Position numbers and translations under genes: made by a program. Below, piece by piece: positions 45,535-54,535 of a DNA stretch of 63,912 nucleotides. Every line of letters starts with the position of its first letter. Position 1 is the first letter of the stretch. Origin of the DNA: Gordonia sp. UBA5067 (lineage in GTDB: Bacteria > Actinomycetota > Actinomycetes > Mycobacteriales > Mycobacteriaceae). The stretch lies in NCBI RefSeq assembly GCF_002414845.1, contig NZ_DIAX01000066.1, positions 1 through 63,912 on the forward strand, given 5' to 3'. The notes beneath the pieces were generated by a model, which did not search any database, was not told where the DNA came from, and saw nothing but the letters and a program-made list of their open reading frames with translations.

Positions 45535-45837
45535 ATGAGTTCTTTGATGATGGTCGGGGAGGCCGTCGACGGACTGGCCGCCACCTCGGCGACGATGGGA
45601 ACCGCGCTGGCCGCCGCCGGTGGTGTCAACGCGGCTGCGAACACAACCGCGATGGTCGCGGTCTTCGGTCTGGTCGGCCAGGAGTTTGTCGCGGCCTTCG
45701 CCGGTGCGCAGGCCGCCCACCTGGCGGCCGTCGGCAGTCTCGCGGCGGTGCACGCCGGTACGGCGGCCGCGATGCTTGCCGGCTCAGCCGCGTTTGCCGC
45801 CGCCGATGCGACCGGAGCGGCCACGGTGTCGCGATGA
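45535..45837 (+). CDS. PE-like type VII secretion substrate
   Basis: 100 aa, Ala-rich helical hairpin. The pattern MVGEAVDGLAATSATMGTAL ... AAANTTAMVAVFGLVGQEFVAAFAGAQAAHLAAV ... GSAAFAAADATG aligns well by eye with the mycobacterial PE domain. The family's C-terminal YxxxD/E export signal appears here as FAAAD (Phe87, Asp91), with Tyr replaced by Phe. RBS AGGGAGAAA precedes the ATG. Its stop overlaps the next start (ATGA), as expected for a PE with its PPE-like partner. Confidence 0.68.
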   Translation: MSSLMMVGEAVDGLAATSATMGTALAAAGGVNAAANTTAMVAVFGLVGQEFVAAFAGAQAAHLAAVGSLAAVHAGTAAAMLAGSAAFAAADATGAATVSR

Positions 45838-47240
45838 GTGGTCTTCCGATGAGTGGTGTCGAGGCGTCGGCGAGTGTCGTGCCGGCGTCGGCGAACCTCA
45901 CCGTCGACGGTGCGCTGCGGGCGGTGGGACTCGGCCCGGCGCTGGACACCCCGATCGCCGAGGTCCTGCGCTCCCTGCGACTGCCGCCGCTCCCGGCGTT
46001 GCCGCCCGTGCCACCGCTGCCCGGCCTGCCGCCGCTTCCGGTGCTGGACCTGGGTGCGCTGCTGAAGCCGCTGACCGACCTGCTGGGCGCCTTCGGCACC
46101 GGGGACCTCGCGGGCGCGGGGGACCTGGGAAAAGTCTTCTCCGGCCTGTCGGAGCTGCTGGATCTCACGATCTCGGGGACCACCTCGGTCCTCAAGGCCG
46201 TCGACACCGTGTGGGCCGGCACCGCGGCAACCACTGCCGCGACAAAGATGGGCCGGACGGCGGCTGAGACGGGTGTCGTGTCGCAGCAGGGGGCCGCCAT
46301 GTCTGTCGATATCGGTGCGGCGGGAACCATCGTCGCGGGTGGGCTGGCGGCGCTGCAGGCGGTCATCGCCAAGACGGTGGGACTCCTCAGCGCGGCGATG
46401 GTATTCATCTGGACCCCGCCGGGGCAGGCGGCTGCGCTGGCGGCGATCAGCGCCGGTATCGCCGAAGGGGCCGCAGTCGTCGCCGCGACGAAGGCCCAGC
46501 TGCTGGCGCCGACCGCCACGATGGTCGCCCACGGTGCGCCGGTGCCGATCAGCGGTGCACCGGCGGGTGCCCTCTCCCCGTTCGCCATCGCCGCGTCCGC
46601 GCTCGAGGCCGCAGCGGTTCCACTCAAGACGGCCACGGGCGTGCTCGGCTCGGCCCTGGCGGCCGCATCGAGCAGCAATACCGGCTCGGCGAAGACGACC
46701 CCGAGCGTCGACAACCGGGACGGGCGACGCGACGCGACCCCGGAACCATGCTGCCCGGCCGACGCGCACAAGGTCGGTGCGGCCGGCGTCGGCGGCGCAC
46801 ATACCCGGGGCCTGGGCGGCGCGGGCCAGGGCGGGGGAGCCCGCGTCGGCGGCCTGGGTGACGCCGGCAACCGTGAGGTCACCGCGCGATATGCGGCGCG
46901 CACCGCCGGTCTCGGCGGAACCGAACCTGCCGGAGCGGTGGCCGCGTCCACGCCGGCGCCGAGTCAGGCCGGAGTGCTCGGATCCGGTGGCACGGTCGCA
47001 CCGATGGCCGGGGTGGGGGCGATGGGCGGTGCCCACGCGGTCGGGCGGGTGATCGGCGGATCTCCCGTCGTGCTCAAGTCCCCGGACGCCGTCGCCGAGT
47101 GCGAGCGGGCCTGCGCCCCGGCGGTGTTCGGCGACGACGGCCGGCCATCGGCCCATGGACCCGACGACACCGGCTTGGGTCCGGTAGATGACGCGGCGGC
47201 GGCACGGCTCGCCGCACTGAGAGAGGAATTGTTGTCATGA
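45834..47240 (+). CDS. Long Ala/Gly-rich type VII cluster protein with WxG motif
   Basis: 468 aa. A Pro/Leu-rich segment (LPPLPALPPVPPLPGLPPLP, about 50-69) precedes helices with a WAG motif at Trp127, then AAETGVVSQQGAAMSVDIG and a hydrophobic helical stretch around IWTPPGQAAALAAISAGIA. The C-terminal 170 residues are Gly/Ala-rich and probably disordered, ending in a helix. PPE- or EspB-like in position and WxG, but I do not recognise a firm family. Translationally coupled to the PE-like gene, so they may be secreted as a pair. Confidence 0.58.
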   Translation: MSGLPMSGVEASASVVPASANLTVDGALRAVGLGPALDTPIAEVLRSLRLPPLPALPPVPPLPGLPPLPVLDLGALLKPLTDLLGAFGTGDLAGAGDLGKVFSGLSELLDLTISGTTSVLKAVDTVWAGTAATTAATKMGRTAAETGVVSQQGAAMSVDIGAAGTIVAGGLAALQAVIAKTVGLLSAAMVFIWTPPGQAAALAAISAGIAEGAAVVAATKAQLLAPTATMVAHGAPVPISGAPAGALSPFAIAASALEAAAVPLKTATGVLGSALAAASSSNTGSAKTTPSVDNRDGRRDATPEPCCPADAHKVGAAGVGGAHTRGLGGAGQGGGARVGGLGDAGNREVTARYAARTAGLGGTEPAGAVAASTPAPSQAGVLGSGGTVAPMAGVGAMGGAHAVGRVIGGSPVVLKSPDAVAECERACAPAVFGDDGRPSAHGPDDTGLGPVDDAAAARLAALREELLS

Positions 47241-47533
47241 CATCGAATCTGCGCGCAAACCCCGATGGGCTGGCCGGCGTCGGCGCCGCGCTCAACCGGA
47301 TTGCCGACCGGCTGGCCCACATCGTCGACGAGGCGACGGTTCGCACGCCGCTGGCGGCCGGCAACGACGAGGTGAGTCGCCGGGTGGCGGCGAAGCTGGT
47401 GTGCGCGGCTAGCGATATCGAGGCCGACCTGACCGGCGGGGCACGTGCGCTGCGCGAGTTCGCCGCCATAGTCCAGGCGCAGGCGGATGCGCTTAGCGCG
47501 GCCGACGCGACGGCACTGACCCCGCTGGAGTGA
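47237..47533 (+). CDS. EspC-like (DUF2580) type VII secretion protein
   Basis: 98 aa. LRANPDGLAGVGAALNRIADRL at the start and ALREFAAIVQAQADALSAADAT near the end match the helical-hairpin pattern of the EspC/DUF2580 family. No YxxxD/E signal was seen. The ATG overlaps the preceding stop (ATGA). EspC family members are co-secreted with EspA/PPE-like partners; the PPE-like gene follows by seven bases. Confidence 0.66.
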   Translation: MTSNLRANPDGLAGVGAALNRIADRLAHIVDEATVRTPLAAGNDEVSRRVAAKLVCAASDIEADLTGGARALREFAAIVQAQADALSAADATALTPLE

Positions 47534-47540
47534 GCCCATC

Positions 47541-48509
47541 ATGACCACGAGAGTCGGCTTCACCGGCGTCGACTGGGCGACCCGGCGTCCCGATCAGCTG
47601 CGCACCGATCTGATGGCTGGTCCTGGGGCGGCGCCGCTGTGGCACTGTGCGCAGTCCTGGGCCGACCTTGCCGGCGACCTCGACGCACTGGTCACCGCGA
47701 CGCGGCGGTCCATTCAGGACTTGCAGGCGGAGTGGGACTCGACGGGAGCGGCAGCCGCGCGCCGCGCAGTGGCCGGCGTGCCGGGGTGGCTCGACGCCCT
47801 GGCACATCGGGCTCGACAGCAGAGCGAACTGGTCCGCGGTGCCGCCGGCGCCGCCGAAACCGCCCGACTCGCGATGCCCGCCGCCTCGGCGATCGACGAT
47901 GCGCGGGCCCGGCTGAGCACTGTCGCCGCGGCTATGACCGGCGGTATTGCTGCGGCCCAGCGGGCCGGGGCAGAGCTGGCCGTCACCACCGCGCGCGTGA
48001 TGGCCGACTATGAGCGCGACTGTACCCCGGTCGTGACGGCGCCACCGCGATCCGATCGGGTCCCAGTGCTCGTGCGAGACACGAGCGGATCCTCGGCCGC
48101 GAGAGTCGAGTCGTCGAAATGTGGCTCGTCGTCGGCGGGCGCGATACCGGCGGGCTTGGCCGCGATGCCGCCCCGGGTGCTGGGGACGTTCCGGACCGTC
48201 GGGCTCGGGAACCGGGGAACCCGATGGTCCGCCGCGGCGCGCACCACCGACGTCGACCGGCCGGCGCAGCCCGGTGTTGCGCCGCGCCGCGACGCGCCGC
48301 CCGGCCCCGTCGGCCCGATCGCGGGCGCGCCAACGGTGGCAGCCGGGCGCACCGCGCCCACCGCCGCATCGATCTCCGCCGGGGCGGTCGAGGCATCACC
48401 GCCGAGCACGGCCGCGGCAGAGCCGCTGACCTGGGTGCAGCTCGCGACCGGAGACCAGGTGCGGGTTGCCGACCCCACCGCTACGAACTCGGCACACACA
48501 CCCGTGTGA
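47541..48509 (+). CDS. PPE-like protein
   Basis: 322 aa. The first 165 residues follow the PPE domain pattern: GVDWATRRPDQLRTDLMAGPGAAPL, then a long helical hairpin with a degenerate WxG (WDSTG, Trp65) and LDALAHRARQQSELVRGAAGAAETARLAMP. The C-terminal half is Pro/Ala/Arg-rich and low-complexity. The strict N-terminal PPE motif is absent, so it is PPE-like. Pairs naturally with the EspC-like gene just upstream. Confidence 0.66.
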   Translation: MTTRVGFTGVDWATRRPDQLRTDLMAGPGAAPLWHCAQSWADLAGDLDALVTATRRSIQDLQAEWDSTGAAAARRAVAGVPGWLDALAHRARQQSELVRGAAGAAETARLAMPAASAIDDARARLSTVAAAMTGGIAAAQRAGAELAVTTARVMADYERDCTPVVTAPPRSDRVPVLVRDTSGSSAARVESSKCGSSSAGAIPAGLAAMPPRVLGTFRTVGLGNRGTRWSAAARTTDVDRPAQPGVAPRRDAPPGPVGPIAGAPTVAAGRTAPTAASISAGAVEASPPSTAAAEPLTWVQLATGDQVRVADPTATNSAHTPV

Positions 48510-48538
48510 GCCGACCCGAAGAATGAAGGGGGAACACC

Positions 48539-48847
48539 ATGCCCGGATCAGGGCTCAACCTCGACGTCGCCGCCTCGATGGCATCGGCCAAGTCGGTGGC
48601 CGGAATCGTCGACGAGATGCAGCAGGTCATCCGCGCCATCCAGACGGCGTCGCAGAACGCGGCCACCACCTGGAAGGGGCGTGCGTCGGGCGCCTACGAC
48701 ACGACACACGCAGACTGGAACGCGAGCGCAACCAAGCTGAACCTGGCCCTCGAGGACATCAAGGCCAAGCTCACCTCCTCCTTCGCCGGGTACGGCGATG
48801 AGGACGACTCGGGCGCCACCACGATCGCCGGTTCACTGGCCGTCTGA
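48539..48847 (+). CDS. WXG100 protein, EsxU/EsxB-like
   Basis: 102 aa. Helix-turn-helix with WKG (Trp45-Gly47) in the turn and the C-terminal export signal YGDED (Tyr85, Asp89), matching YxxxD/E. AAGGGGG is a strong RBS. It is likely the signal-bearing partner of the heterodimer formed with the next gene, secreted by an ESX (probably ESX-4-type) machine not encoded in this window. Confidence 0.85.
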   Translation: MPGSGLNLDVAASMASAKSVAGIVDEMQQVIRAIQTASQNAATTWKGRASGAYDTTHADWNASATKLNLALEDIKAKLTSSFAGYGDEDDSGATTIAGSLAV

Positions 48848-48877
48848 TCCCAACCGCAGAAGTAAGGAGCAACCAAA

Positions 48878-49171
48878 ATGAGTGTCATTCAATACGATTT
48901 CGCCGCCCTCGACACGCTCACCGGGGATCTGAACAGGAACTTCGCCCGCCTCGAACAATTGTCGGGTCAGTTACGCACCCAAGTCAACGCCCTCGCATCG
49001 CAGTGGCAATCGGTACAAGGCGCACAGGCGTATGGGGAAGCGCAACAACACTGGGACCGGGTGTTCGACGAGTCGCGGGGCCGGTTGAACAATCTGAGCA
49101 ACGCCGTGTCGAAGGCGTCGTCGACGATGGGCAACACCGACCTGCGGGTGGGGCGCACTTTCGCTGTGTAA
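48878..49171 (+). CDS. WXG100 protein, EsxT/EsxA-like
   Basis: 97 aa. Helical hairpin MSVIQYDFAALDTLTGDLNR ... ALASQWQSVQGAQAYGEAQQHW. The WXG is altered to WQS (Trp43), as EsxT-type proteins also deviate. No terminal YxxxD/E, fitting the chaperoned partner of the preceding WXG100 protein. RBS AAGGAG. Last gene of the cluster. Confidence 0.82.
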   Translation: MSVIQYDFAALDTLTGDLNRNFARLEQLSGQLRTQVNALASQWQSVQGAQAYGEAQQHWDRVFDESRGRLNNLSNAVSKASSTMGNTDLRVGRTFAV

Positions 49172-49300
49172 TTGCCGGGGGGCCGTCGTCGTCCACTCGG
49201 GCGGCGGCGGGTCCCGCGCGGCATTGCGCCGTCGCCCGATGGGTCGACGGAGCGGCAGGTAGTCTTTGCGAATCATCCGCTCGCAACACGAGGTGACACG

Positions 49301-50257
49301 TTGTCGACTGAAGGATCCAAGAAGGCGATCATCGCCGCATTGACGGCAAACGCCGGTATCGCCGCGGCAAAATTTGTCGGCTGGGCGGTCACCGGTTCGT
49401 CGTCAATGCTCGCCGAGGGTGTGCACTCAGTCGCCGATACCTCCAACCAGGCGCTATTGCTCCTCGGACAGAAGCGGGCGGGCAAGGAAGCAGACAAGCT
49501 CCATCCGTTCGGCTACGGACGTGCTCGTTACTTCTACTCGTTCATCGTTGCCCTGGTGCTGTTCACCCTTGGCTCGTTGTTCGCTTTGTACGAGGGCTAT
49601 CAAAAGATCAGGCATGCCCACGATCATGAGCTGAGCTCGCCGGTCATCGCAGTGGTGATCCTCGTATTCGCAATCGCACTGGAGAGCTACAGCTTCCGCA
49701 CCGCGGTCCGCGAATCGAAGCCGCTGAAGGGCCGCGCCAGCTGGTGGCGGTTCATCCGTACCTCCCGCACACCAGAACTCCCCGTCGTGCTCCTGGAGGA
49801 CGCCGGCGCATTGGTCGGCCTCCTGCTGGCGCTCATCGGCGTCGGCCTGACCTGGCTTACCGGAAATGGGTTGTGGGACGGCCTCGGCACAGTCGGGATC
49901 GGCCTGTTGCTCGGTATCATTGCCATTGTCCTGATCATCGAGATGAAGAGCCTGCTACTCGGCGAAGGGGCCACCCCGGATGAGGAACGCGCCATTGTCG
50001 CGGCGATCGACGCGGAGCCCAACGTGCAGCGGGTCATCCATCTGAAGACGCAGTACCTCGGGCCGGAAGAACTGCTGGTCGGCGTGAAGGTCGCGATTCC
50101 CGGAACCAAGCACGCGTCGACGATCGCGCGCACCATCGACTCGGCTGAGGCGGCGATTCGCCAGGCGGTGCCGCACGCCCGGGTCATCTATATCGAGCCC
50201 GACATCGACCGCGGCACCGACGCCGACGGTGATGCCGACGAAGGCAGGCAGCGATGA
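49301..50257 (+). CDS. Cation diffusion facilitator family transporter
   Basis: 318 aa with about six TM helices and a C-terminal cytoplasmic dimerisation domain. Metal-site motifs: HSVAD in TM2 region, LHPFGYGRARYFY after TM2, and LLEDAGALVG in TM5. Exports divalent metal such as Zn, Mn or Fe by proton exchange. The TTG at 49301 has GAGGTGA upstream and gives the family N-terminus (STEGSKKAIIAALTANAGIAAAKF). The C-terminus is Asp/Gly-rich. ATGA overlap with the permease gene. Confidence 0.9.
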   Translation: MSTEGSKKAIIAALTANAGIAAAKFVGWAVTGSSSMLAEGVHSVADTSNQALLLLGQKRAGKEADKLHPFGYGRARYFYSFIVALVLFTLGSLFALYEGYQKIRHAHDHELSSPVIAVVILVFAIALESYSFRTAVRESKPLKGRASWWRFIRTSRTPELPVVLLEDAGALVGLLLALIGVGLTWLTGNGLWDGLGTVGIGLLLGIIAIVLIIEMKSLLLGEGATPDEERAIVAAIDAEPNVQRVIHLKTQYLGPEELLVGVKVAIPGTKHASTIARTIDSAEAAIRQAVPHARVIYIEPDIDRGTDADGDADEGRQR

Positions 50258-51780
50258 GAAATTCGTTCACACGGACCAAATCCATCGAGCAGTCGATGGC
50301 CGACACCGACGATCCCGACACCAGGCTGCGCCGCGACCTCAGCGCCTGGGACCTGACCGTCTTCGGGGTCGCGGTCGTGATCGGTGCCGGAATCTTCACC
50401 CTGACCGCGCGGACCGCGGGCAACGTCGCCGGGCCGTCGGTGTCCATCGCCTTCGTCGTCGCCGCCGTCACCTGTGGCCTGGCCGCGCTGTGCTACGCGG
50501 AGTTCGCCTCAACCGTGCCGGTCGCCGGCAGTGCCTACACGTTCTCCTATGCGACATTCGGGGAATTCGTGGCCTGGATCATCGGGTGGGACCTGATCCT
50601 CGAACTCGCCCTCGCCAGTTCGGTCGTGGCCAAGGGCTGGTCGCTCTACCTGGGCAAGGTGCTCGGTTCCGACGGGGCCGCCGTCGTTCGCGTGGGCTCG
50701 ATCGACGTCGACTGGGGGGCGGTGGTCCTCATTGCCGTGCTGACAACGCTCCTGGCCCTGGGGACGAAGCTGTCGTCCCGGGTGTCGCTGGTGATCACCG
50801 CCATCAAAGTCGGTGTCGTCCTGTTGGTGATCGTTGTCGGCCTGTTCTACATCTCGCCGAAGAACTACCACCCGTTCGTCCCGCCCGCGACGACGGGCTC
50901 GCACGGGGAGGGCATTCATCAGACGGTGTTCTCGTGGATGACCGGAGCGACGGGGAGCAGCTTCGGCTGGTACGGCCTGCTGGCCGCTGCGTCGCTGGTT
51001 TTCTTCGCGTTCATCGGGTTCGATGTGATCGCCACCACCGCGGAGGAGACCAAGAACCCGGCGCGCGACATGCCGCGCGGCATCCTCGGTTCGCTGGCGA
51101 TTGTCACGGTCCTCTACGTCGGTGTCTCCATCGTGCTCAGCGGCATGGTCCCGTACACCGACCTCGCCGATAAGCGCGGGCCGAACAACGAGCTCGTCCA
51201 ATCGACCTTGTCGACCGCATTCAAGGCGCACGGGGTCACCTGGGCCGAGTGGGTGATCAACCTCGGCGCCCTGGCCGGTTTGACGACCGTGGTGATGGTC
51301 CTGCTCCTCGGGCAGACCCGTATCGGGTTCGCGATGGCCCGTGACGGCCTCTTCCCGCCGAGCCTGGCCAAGACCGGGACGCGCGGCACGCCCGTGCGCA
51401 TGACCATCATCGTCGGAGTGGTCGCGGCCCTGCTGGCCGCCTTCTTCGACATGTTCGCGCTGGAGCAGATGGTGAATATCGGCACCCTCTTCGCGTTCGT
51501 GCTGGTGTGCATCGGCGTGATCATCCTGCGCAAGACGCGGCCAGACCTGCCGCGTGGATTCCGGGTTCCACTGGTCCCGTTCACACCGATCATCGCCGTG
51601 ATCGCCTGCGGCTGGCTGATGCTCAACCTGTCACTCGAGACCTGGCTGCGTTTCGTCATCTGGATGGCGGTGGGACTGGTGGTCTATGTCGCTTACGGCC
51701 GCAAGCATTCGGTGTTGGCGCGGCGCGAGCGCGGGGAGCTGCCCGCGTGGAACGACAAGCAGTCCGACACGATAGCCTGA
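50254..51780 (+). CDS. APC-superfamily amino-acid permease (CAT-like)
   Basis: 508 aa with about twelve hydrophobic helices. The TM1 break GVAVVIGAGIFTLTARTAGNVAGPS and the consensus FFAFIGFDVIATTAEETKNPARDMPRGI are hallmarks of the cationic-amino-acid/YfnA-type APC branch. The substrate is not determined. Coupled to the cation transporter by a four-base overlap. Confidence 0.9.
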   Translation: MRNSFTRTKSIEQSMADTDDPDTRLRRDLSAWDLTVFGVAVVIGAGIFTLTARTAGNVAGPSVSIAFVVAAVTCGLAALCYAEFASTVPVAGSAYTFSYATFGEFVAWIIGWDLILELALASSVVAKGWSLYLGKVLGSDGAAVVRVGSIDVDWGAVVLIAVLTTLLALGTKLSSRVSLVITAIKVGVVLLVIVVGLFYISPKNYHPFVPPATTGSHGEGIHQTVFSWMTGATGSSFGWYGLLAAASLVFFAFIGFDVIATTAEETKNPARDMPRGILGSLAIVTVLYVGVSIVLSGMVPYTDLADKRGPNNELVQSTLSTAFKAHGVTWAEWVINLGALAGLTTVVMVLLLGQTRIGFAMARDGLFPPSLAKTGTRGTPVRMTIIVGVVAALLAAFFDMFALEQMVNIGTLFAFVLVCIGVIILRKTRPDLPRGFRVPLVPFTPIIAVIACGWLMLNLSLETWLRFVIWMAVGLVVYVAYGRKHSVLARRERGELPAWNDKQSDTIA

Positions 51781-51840
51781 TCGGGACTTACCGCACCGCC
51801 CGGCCACGTTCGGCCCGGGAGGAACCGATTAGGGGAGTAA

Positions 51841-53334
51841 ATGAGCCTCGTGTCCAAGGCCACGCCGACCGCTGACCGCCGCAATGGAATCGACTTCAAG
51901 GTCGCCGACCTGGGGGACGCGGCATTCGGCCGTACCGAGATCAGGCTCGCGGAGCACGAGATGCCCGGGCTGATGGAGTTGCGCAGCGAATATGCCGGCG
52001 TGCAGCCGCTGCGGGGGGCGCGGATTTCCGGCTCGCTGCACATGACGATCCAGACCGCGGTGTTGATCGAGACCCTCGTCGCCCTCGGCGCCGAGGTGCG
52101 CTGGGCGTCCTGCAACATCTTCTCCACCCAGGACCATGCGGCGGCGGCCGTCGTCATCGGTCCGAACGGCACCGTCGACGAGCCGACGGGTGTCCCGGTG
52201 TTCGCCTGGAAGGGCGAGACACTCGAGGAGTACTGGTGGTGCGCAGAGCAGATGCTGACCTGGCCGGCTGGCGCGGACGGCAATCCGGCGCCGGCCAACA
52301 TGATCCTCGACGACGGCGGGGACGCGACGATGCTCGTCCTCCGCGGCGCCGAGTTCGAGAAGGCCGGGGTCGTCCCGCCTGCCAGCGACGATCACTCTGC
52401 CGAGTACAAAGTCTTCCTCGACCTGCTGCGCGCCGGCTTCGAACAGGACAAGGACAAGTGGACGACGATCGCCGAGTCCATCCGCGGCGTCACCGAGGAG
52501 ACCACGACCGGGGTCCTTCGTCTCTACCAATTCGCCGCGGCCGGTGACCTGTCCTTCCCGGCGATCAACGTCAACGACTCGGTCACGAAGAGCAAATTCG
52601 ACAACAAATACGGCACCCGGCATTCGCTGATCGACGGCATCAACCGCGGCACAGATGTACTCATCGGCGGCAAGAAGGTGCTGATTTGCGGTTACGGCGA
52701 TGTCGGCAAGGGGTGTGCGGAATCCCTCGCCGGACAGGGCGCCCGGGTGCAGGTCACCGAGATCGACCCGATCAACGCGTTGCAGGCCCTCATGGACGGC
52801 TTCGACGTGGTGACCGTCGACGAGGCCATCAGCGCGGCGGACATCGTGATCACCGCGACCGGCAACCTTGGGATCATCACCTTCGAGCACATGGCGAAGA
52901 TGAAGAACCAGGCGATCCTGGGCAACATCGGCCACTTCGACAATGAGATCGACATGGCGGGACTGGAGTCCGCGCCGGGGCTGACCCGAATCGTGGTCAA
53001 GCCGCAGGTCGATCAGTGGGTCTTTCCCGACGGTCACAGCATCATCGTGCTGAGCGAGGGCCGCCTGCTGAACCTGGGCAATGCTACCGGTCACCCGTCG
53101 TTTGTGATGAGCAACAGCTTCTCCAACCAGGTCATCGCGCAGATCGAGCTGTGGACCAAGAACGACGAATACGACAACGAGGTCTACCGACTGCCCAAGC
53201 ATCTCGACGAGAAGGTGGCGCGGATCCATGTCGAGGCGCTCGGCGGATCCTTGACGAAGCTGTCCAAGGAGCAGGCGGAGTACATCGGCGTCGATGTCGA
53301 AGGACCCTACAAGCCCGAGCACTACCGCTACTAG
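51841..53334 (+). CDS. ahcY: S-adenosylhomocysteinase
   Basis: 497 aa, the long mycobacterial-type form. [47 protein letters not shown] and the NAD-binding [13 protein letters not shown] are visible; it ends KPEHYRY. It splits SAH to adenosine and homocysteine, sustaining methylation. AGGGGAG lies just before the ATG. The 60-base upstream gap is too short for a typical SAH riboswitch. Confidence 0.97.
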   Translation: MSLVSKATPTADRRNGIDFKVADLGDAAFGRTEIRLAEHEMPGLMELRSEYAGVQPLRGARISGSLHMTIQTAVLIETLVALGAEVRWASCNIFSTQDHAAAAVVIGPNGTVDEPTGVPVFAWKGETLEEYWWCAEQMLTWPAGADGNPAPANMILDDGGDATMLVLRGAEFEKAGVVPPASDDHSAEYKVFLDLLRAGFEQDKDKWTTIAESIRGVTEETTTGVLRLYQFAAAGDLSFPAINVNDSVTKSKFDNKYGTRHSLIDGINRGTDVLIGGKKVLICGYGDVGKGCAESLAGQGARVQVTEIDPINALQALMDGFDVVTVDEAISAADIVITATGNLGIITFEHMAKMKNQAILGNIGHFDNEIDMAGLESAPGLTRIVVKPQVDQWVFPDGHSIIVLSEGRLLNLGNATGHPSFVMSNSFSNQVIAQIELWTKNDEYDNEVYRLPKHLDEKVARIHVEALGGSLTKLSKEQAEYIGVDVEGPYKPEHYRY

Positions 53335-53348
53335 GCCCCGGAGCCGGC

Positions 53349-53741
53349 ATGGTCGAGATCCTGAGCAGCCGCCTGCTGCTGCGGCCCGCCGACTACCAGA
53401 AGACCCTGGCCTTCTACCGGGATGCGTTGGGGCTGGCGGTCTACCGCGAGTACCCCGGCGGGACGGTCTTCTTCGCGGGGCAGGGGCTGATCGAGATCGC
53501 GGGCCATCGTTCGCCGGTGGCGCCGGCGCCAGCCGGGCGGCCGGCGGCCGACATCTGGTTGCAGGTGCGCGATATCGCTACTGCGCGGGCACAAGTGGAG
53601 GCTGCCGGAGTTCGGATCGCCCGTGACGCACGGACCGAGCCGTGGGGCCTGATCGAGATGTGGCTGACCGATCCCGACGGGGTGCCGGTCGTCCTCGTGG
53701 AAGTGCCCGCCGGGCATCCGCTGCGCAGCGATCAGCGCTGA
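53349..53741 (+). CDS. Glyoxalase/bleomycin-resistance (VOC) family protein
   Basis: 130 aa with the paired beta-alpha-beta-beta-beta VOC layout: YQKTLAFYRDALGLAVYREYPGG at the N half and WGLIEMWLTDPDGVPVVLVEVP at the C half. Function could be a lyase, dioxygenase or binding protein. Starts 15 bases after ahcY and is likely co-transcribed. Converges on tmk. Confidence 0.85.
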   Translation: MVEILSSRLLLRPADYQKTLAFYRDALGLAVYREYPGGTVFFAGQGLIEIAGHRSPVAPAPAGRPAADIWLQVRDIATARAQVEAAGVRIARDARTEPWGLIEMWLTDPDGVPVVLVEVPAGHPLRSDQR

Positions 53742-53747
53742 CGACGT

Positions 53748-53773
53748 TCAGCACCGAGCGGGTTCAGTGCTGA
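53748..53773. terminator. Candidate bidirectional terminator between glyoxalase and tmk
   Basis: TCAGCAC (53748-53754) pairs with GTGCTGA (53767-53773), loop 12. A further TCAGCACCGAG copy follows at 53781. The site lies between convergent stops. The stem is short and has no T-run. Confidence 0.45.
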
Positions 53774-53797
53774 GAAGGTGTCAGCACCGAGGCGGTG

Positions 53798-54439
53798 TCA
53801 GCGGAGCAGATCTTGTGCCAGGTCCGGCTCCGGTGCGCCGGACAGTATTCGCCACGGCGAAACCCACTGTGCCGCGGCCAGGCCGCGGTAGGCCTCGTCC
53901 ACGCGTTCCTGAAGTGTCGAGTCGCGCTCGTAGCGGTCCCGGTCGCGACTCGCGTCGCCGGCCGCCCGGGACACCGCTCGCTGGGCGGCGAGGGCTACCG
54001 GCACGCCGAGGAACAGCTGATGATCGGGAACCGGTAGGCCGAACCGGTCGAATTCCAGGGCGCGCACCCATTCGGTCGCCGCCACCGCCTCGCGCACCGA
54101 GTTGTCGGCGAGGCGGGCGGCGGTGTAAGCGGCGTTCGACGCCGCGTACCGGTCGGCGATGACCACGTCGTAGTCGTCGATCAGCTCGCGAAGTCGCCGC
54201 GCACAATCGCGGCGATCGAGGGCGAAGAGCAGGGCCATTGCGTAGGCACTCTGCGACAGGTCGCCATGTCCGCCGCGCAGGGCCTCGGCGGTGAGATCGG
54301 CGTGGATCGACTCGCCATAGCGCGGGAAGGCGACTGTCGCCACCCGGACGCCGCCGGTCTCCCATTGCCGGCGCAGCCCCTCGACGAGGGTGCGCTTACC
54401 TGCTCCGTCGATTCCCTCGACGGCGATGAACGTGGCCAC
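53798..54439 (-). CDS. tmk: Thymidylate kinase
   Basis: 213 aa. P-loop EGIDGAGKRT with the mycobacterial-type Arg, FPRYGESIHADL, DRYAASNAAY and a DRYERD LID region. It phosphorylates dTMP. The GTG at 54439 starts VATFIAVEG, as in homologues; the frame is open further upstream but would overlap mtrA. Divergent from mtrA, as in M. tuberculosis-type synteny only in adjacency, since there tmk and mtrA are on the same strand. Confidence 0.95.
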   Translation of the reverse strand: MATFIAVEGIDGAGKRTLVEGLRRQWETGGVRVATVAFPRYGESIHADLTAEALRGGHGDLSQSAYAMALLFALDRRDCARRLRELIDDYDVVIADRYAASNAAYTAARLADNSVREAVAATEWVRALEFDRFGLPVPDHQLFLGVPVALAAQRAVSRAAGDASRDRDRYERDSTLQERVDEAYRGLAAAQWVSPWRILSGAPEPDLAQDLLR

Positions 54440-54518
54440 GGTCTGGATCCTAGACGCGCCACCGCAGGCCAGCGATTCGTGCGGTCGTCGGGTTCGGCGC
54501 GTCGGTACCGGCCAACAG

Positions 54519-54534
54519 GTCACGGAAGTGTCAC
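54519..54534 (+). promoter_or_regulatory. GTCAC direct repeat before mtrA, possible MtrA box
   Basis: GTCAC at 54519-54523 and again at 54530-54534, an 11-base period (one helical turn), ending one base before the mtrA ATG. MtrA recognises direct GTCAC-type repeats in mycobacteria, so autoregulation is plausible. Confidence 0.45.
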
Positions 54535-54535
54535 T

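Noticed and set aside
48526..48560. A second GGAAC-type ECF promoter before the WXG100 pair
   Set aside because: The GGAAC overlaps the RBS region and no CGTC element lies at 16-18 bases.
51781..51840. Possible SAH riboswitch before ahcY
   Set aside because: Only 60 bases lie between genes and no conserved SAH-aptamer core is seen.
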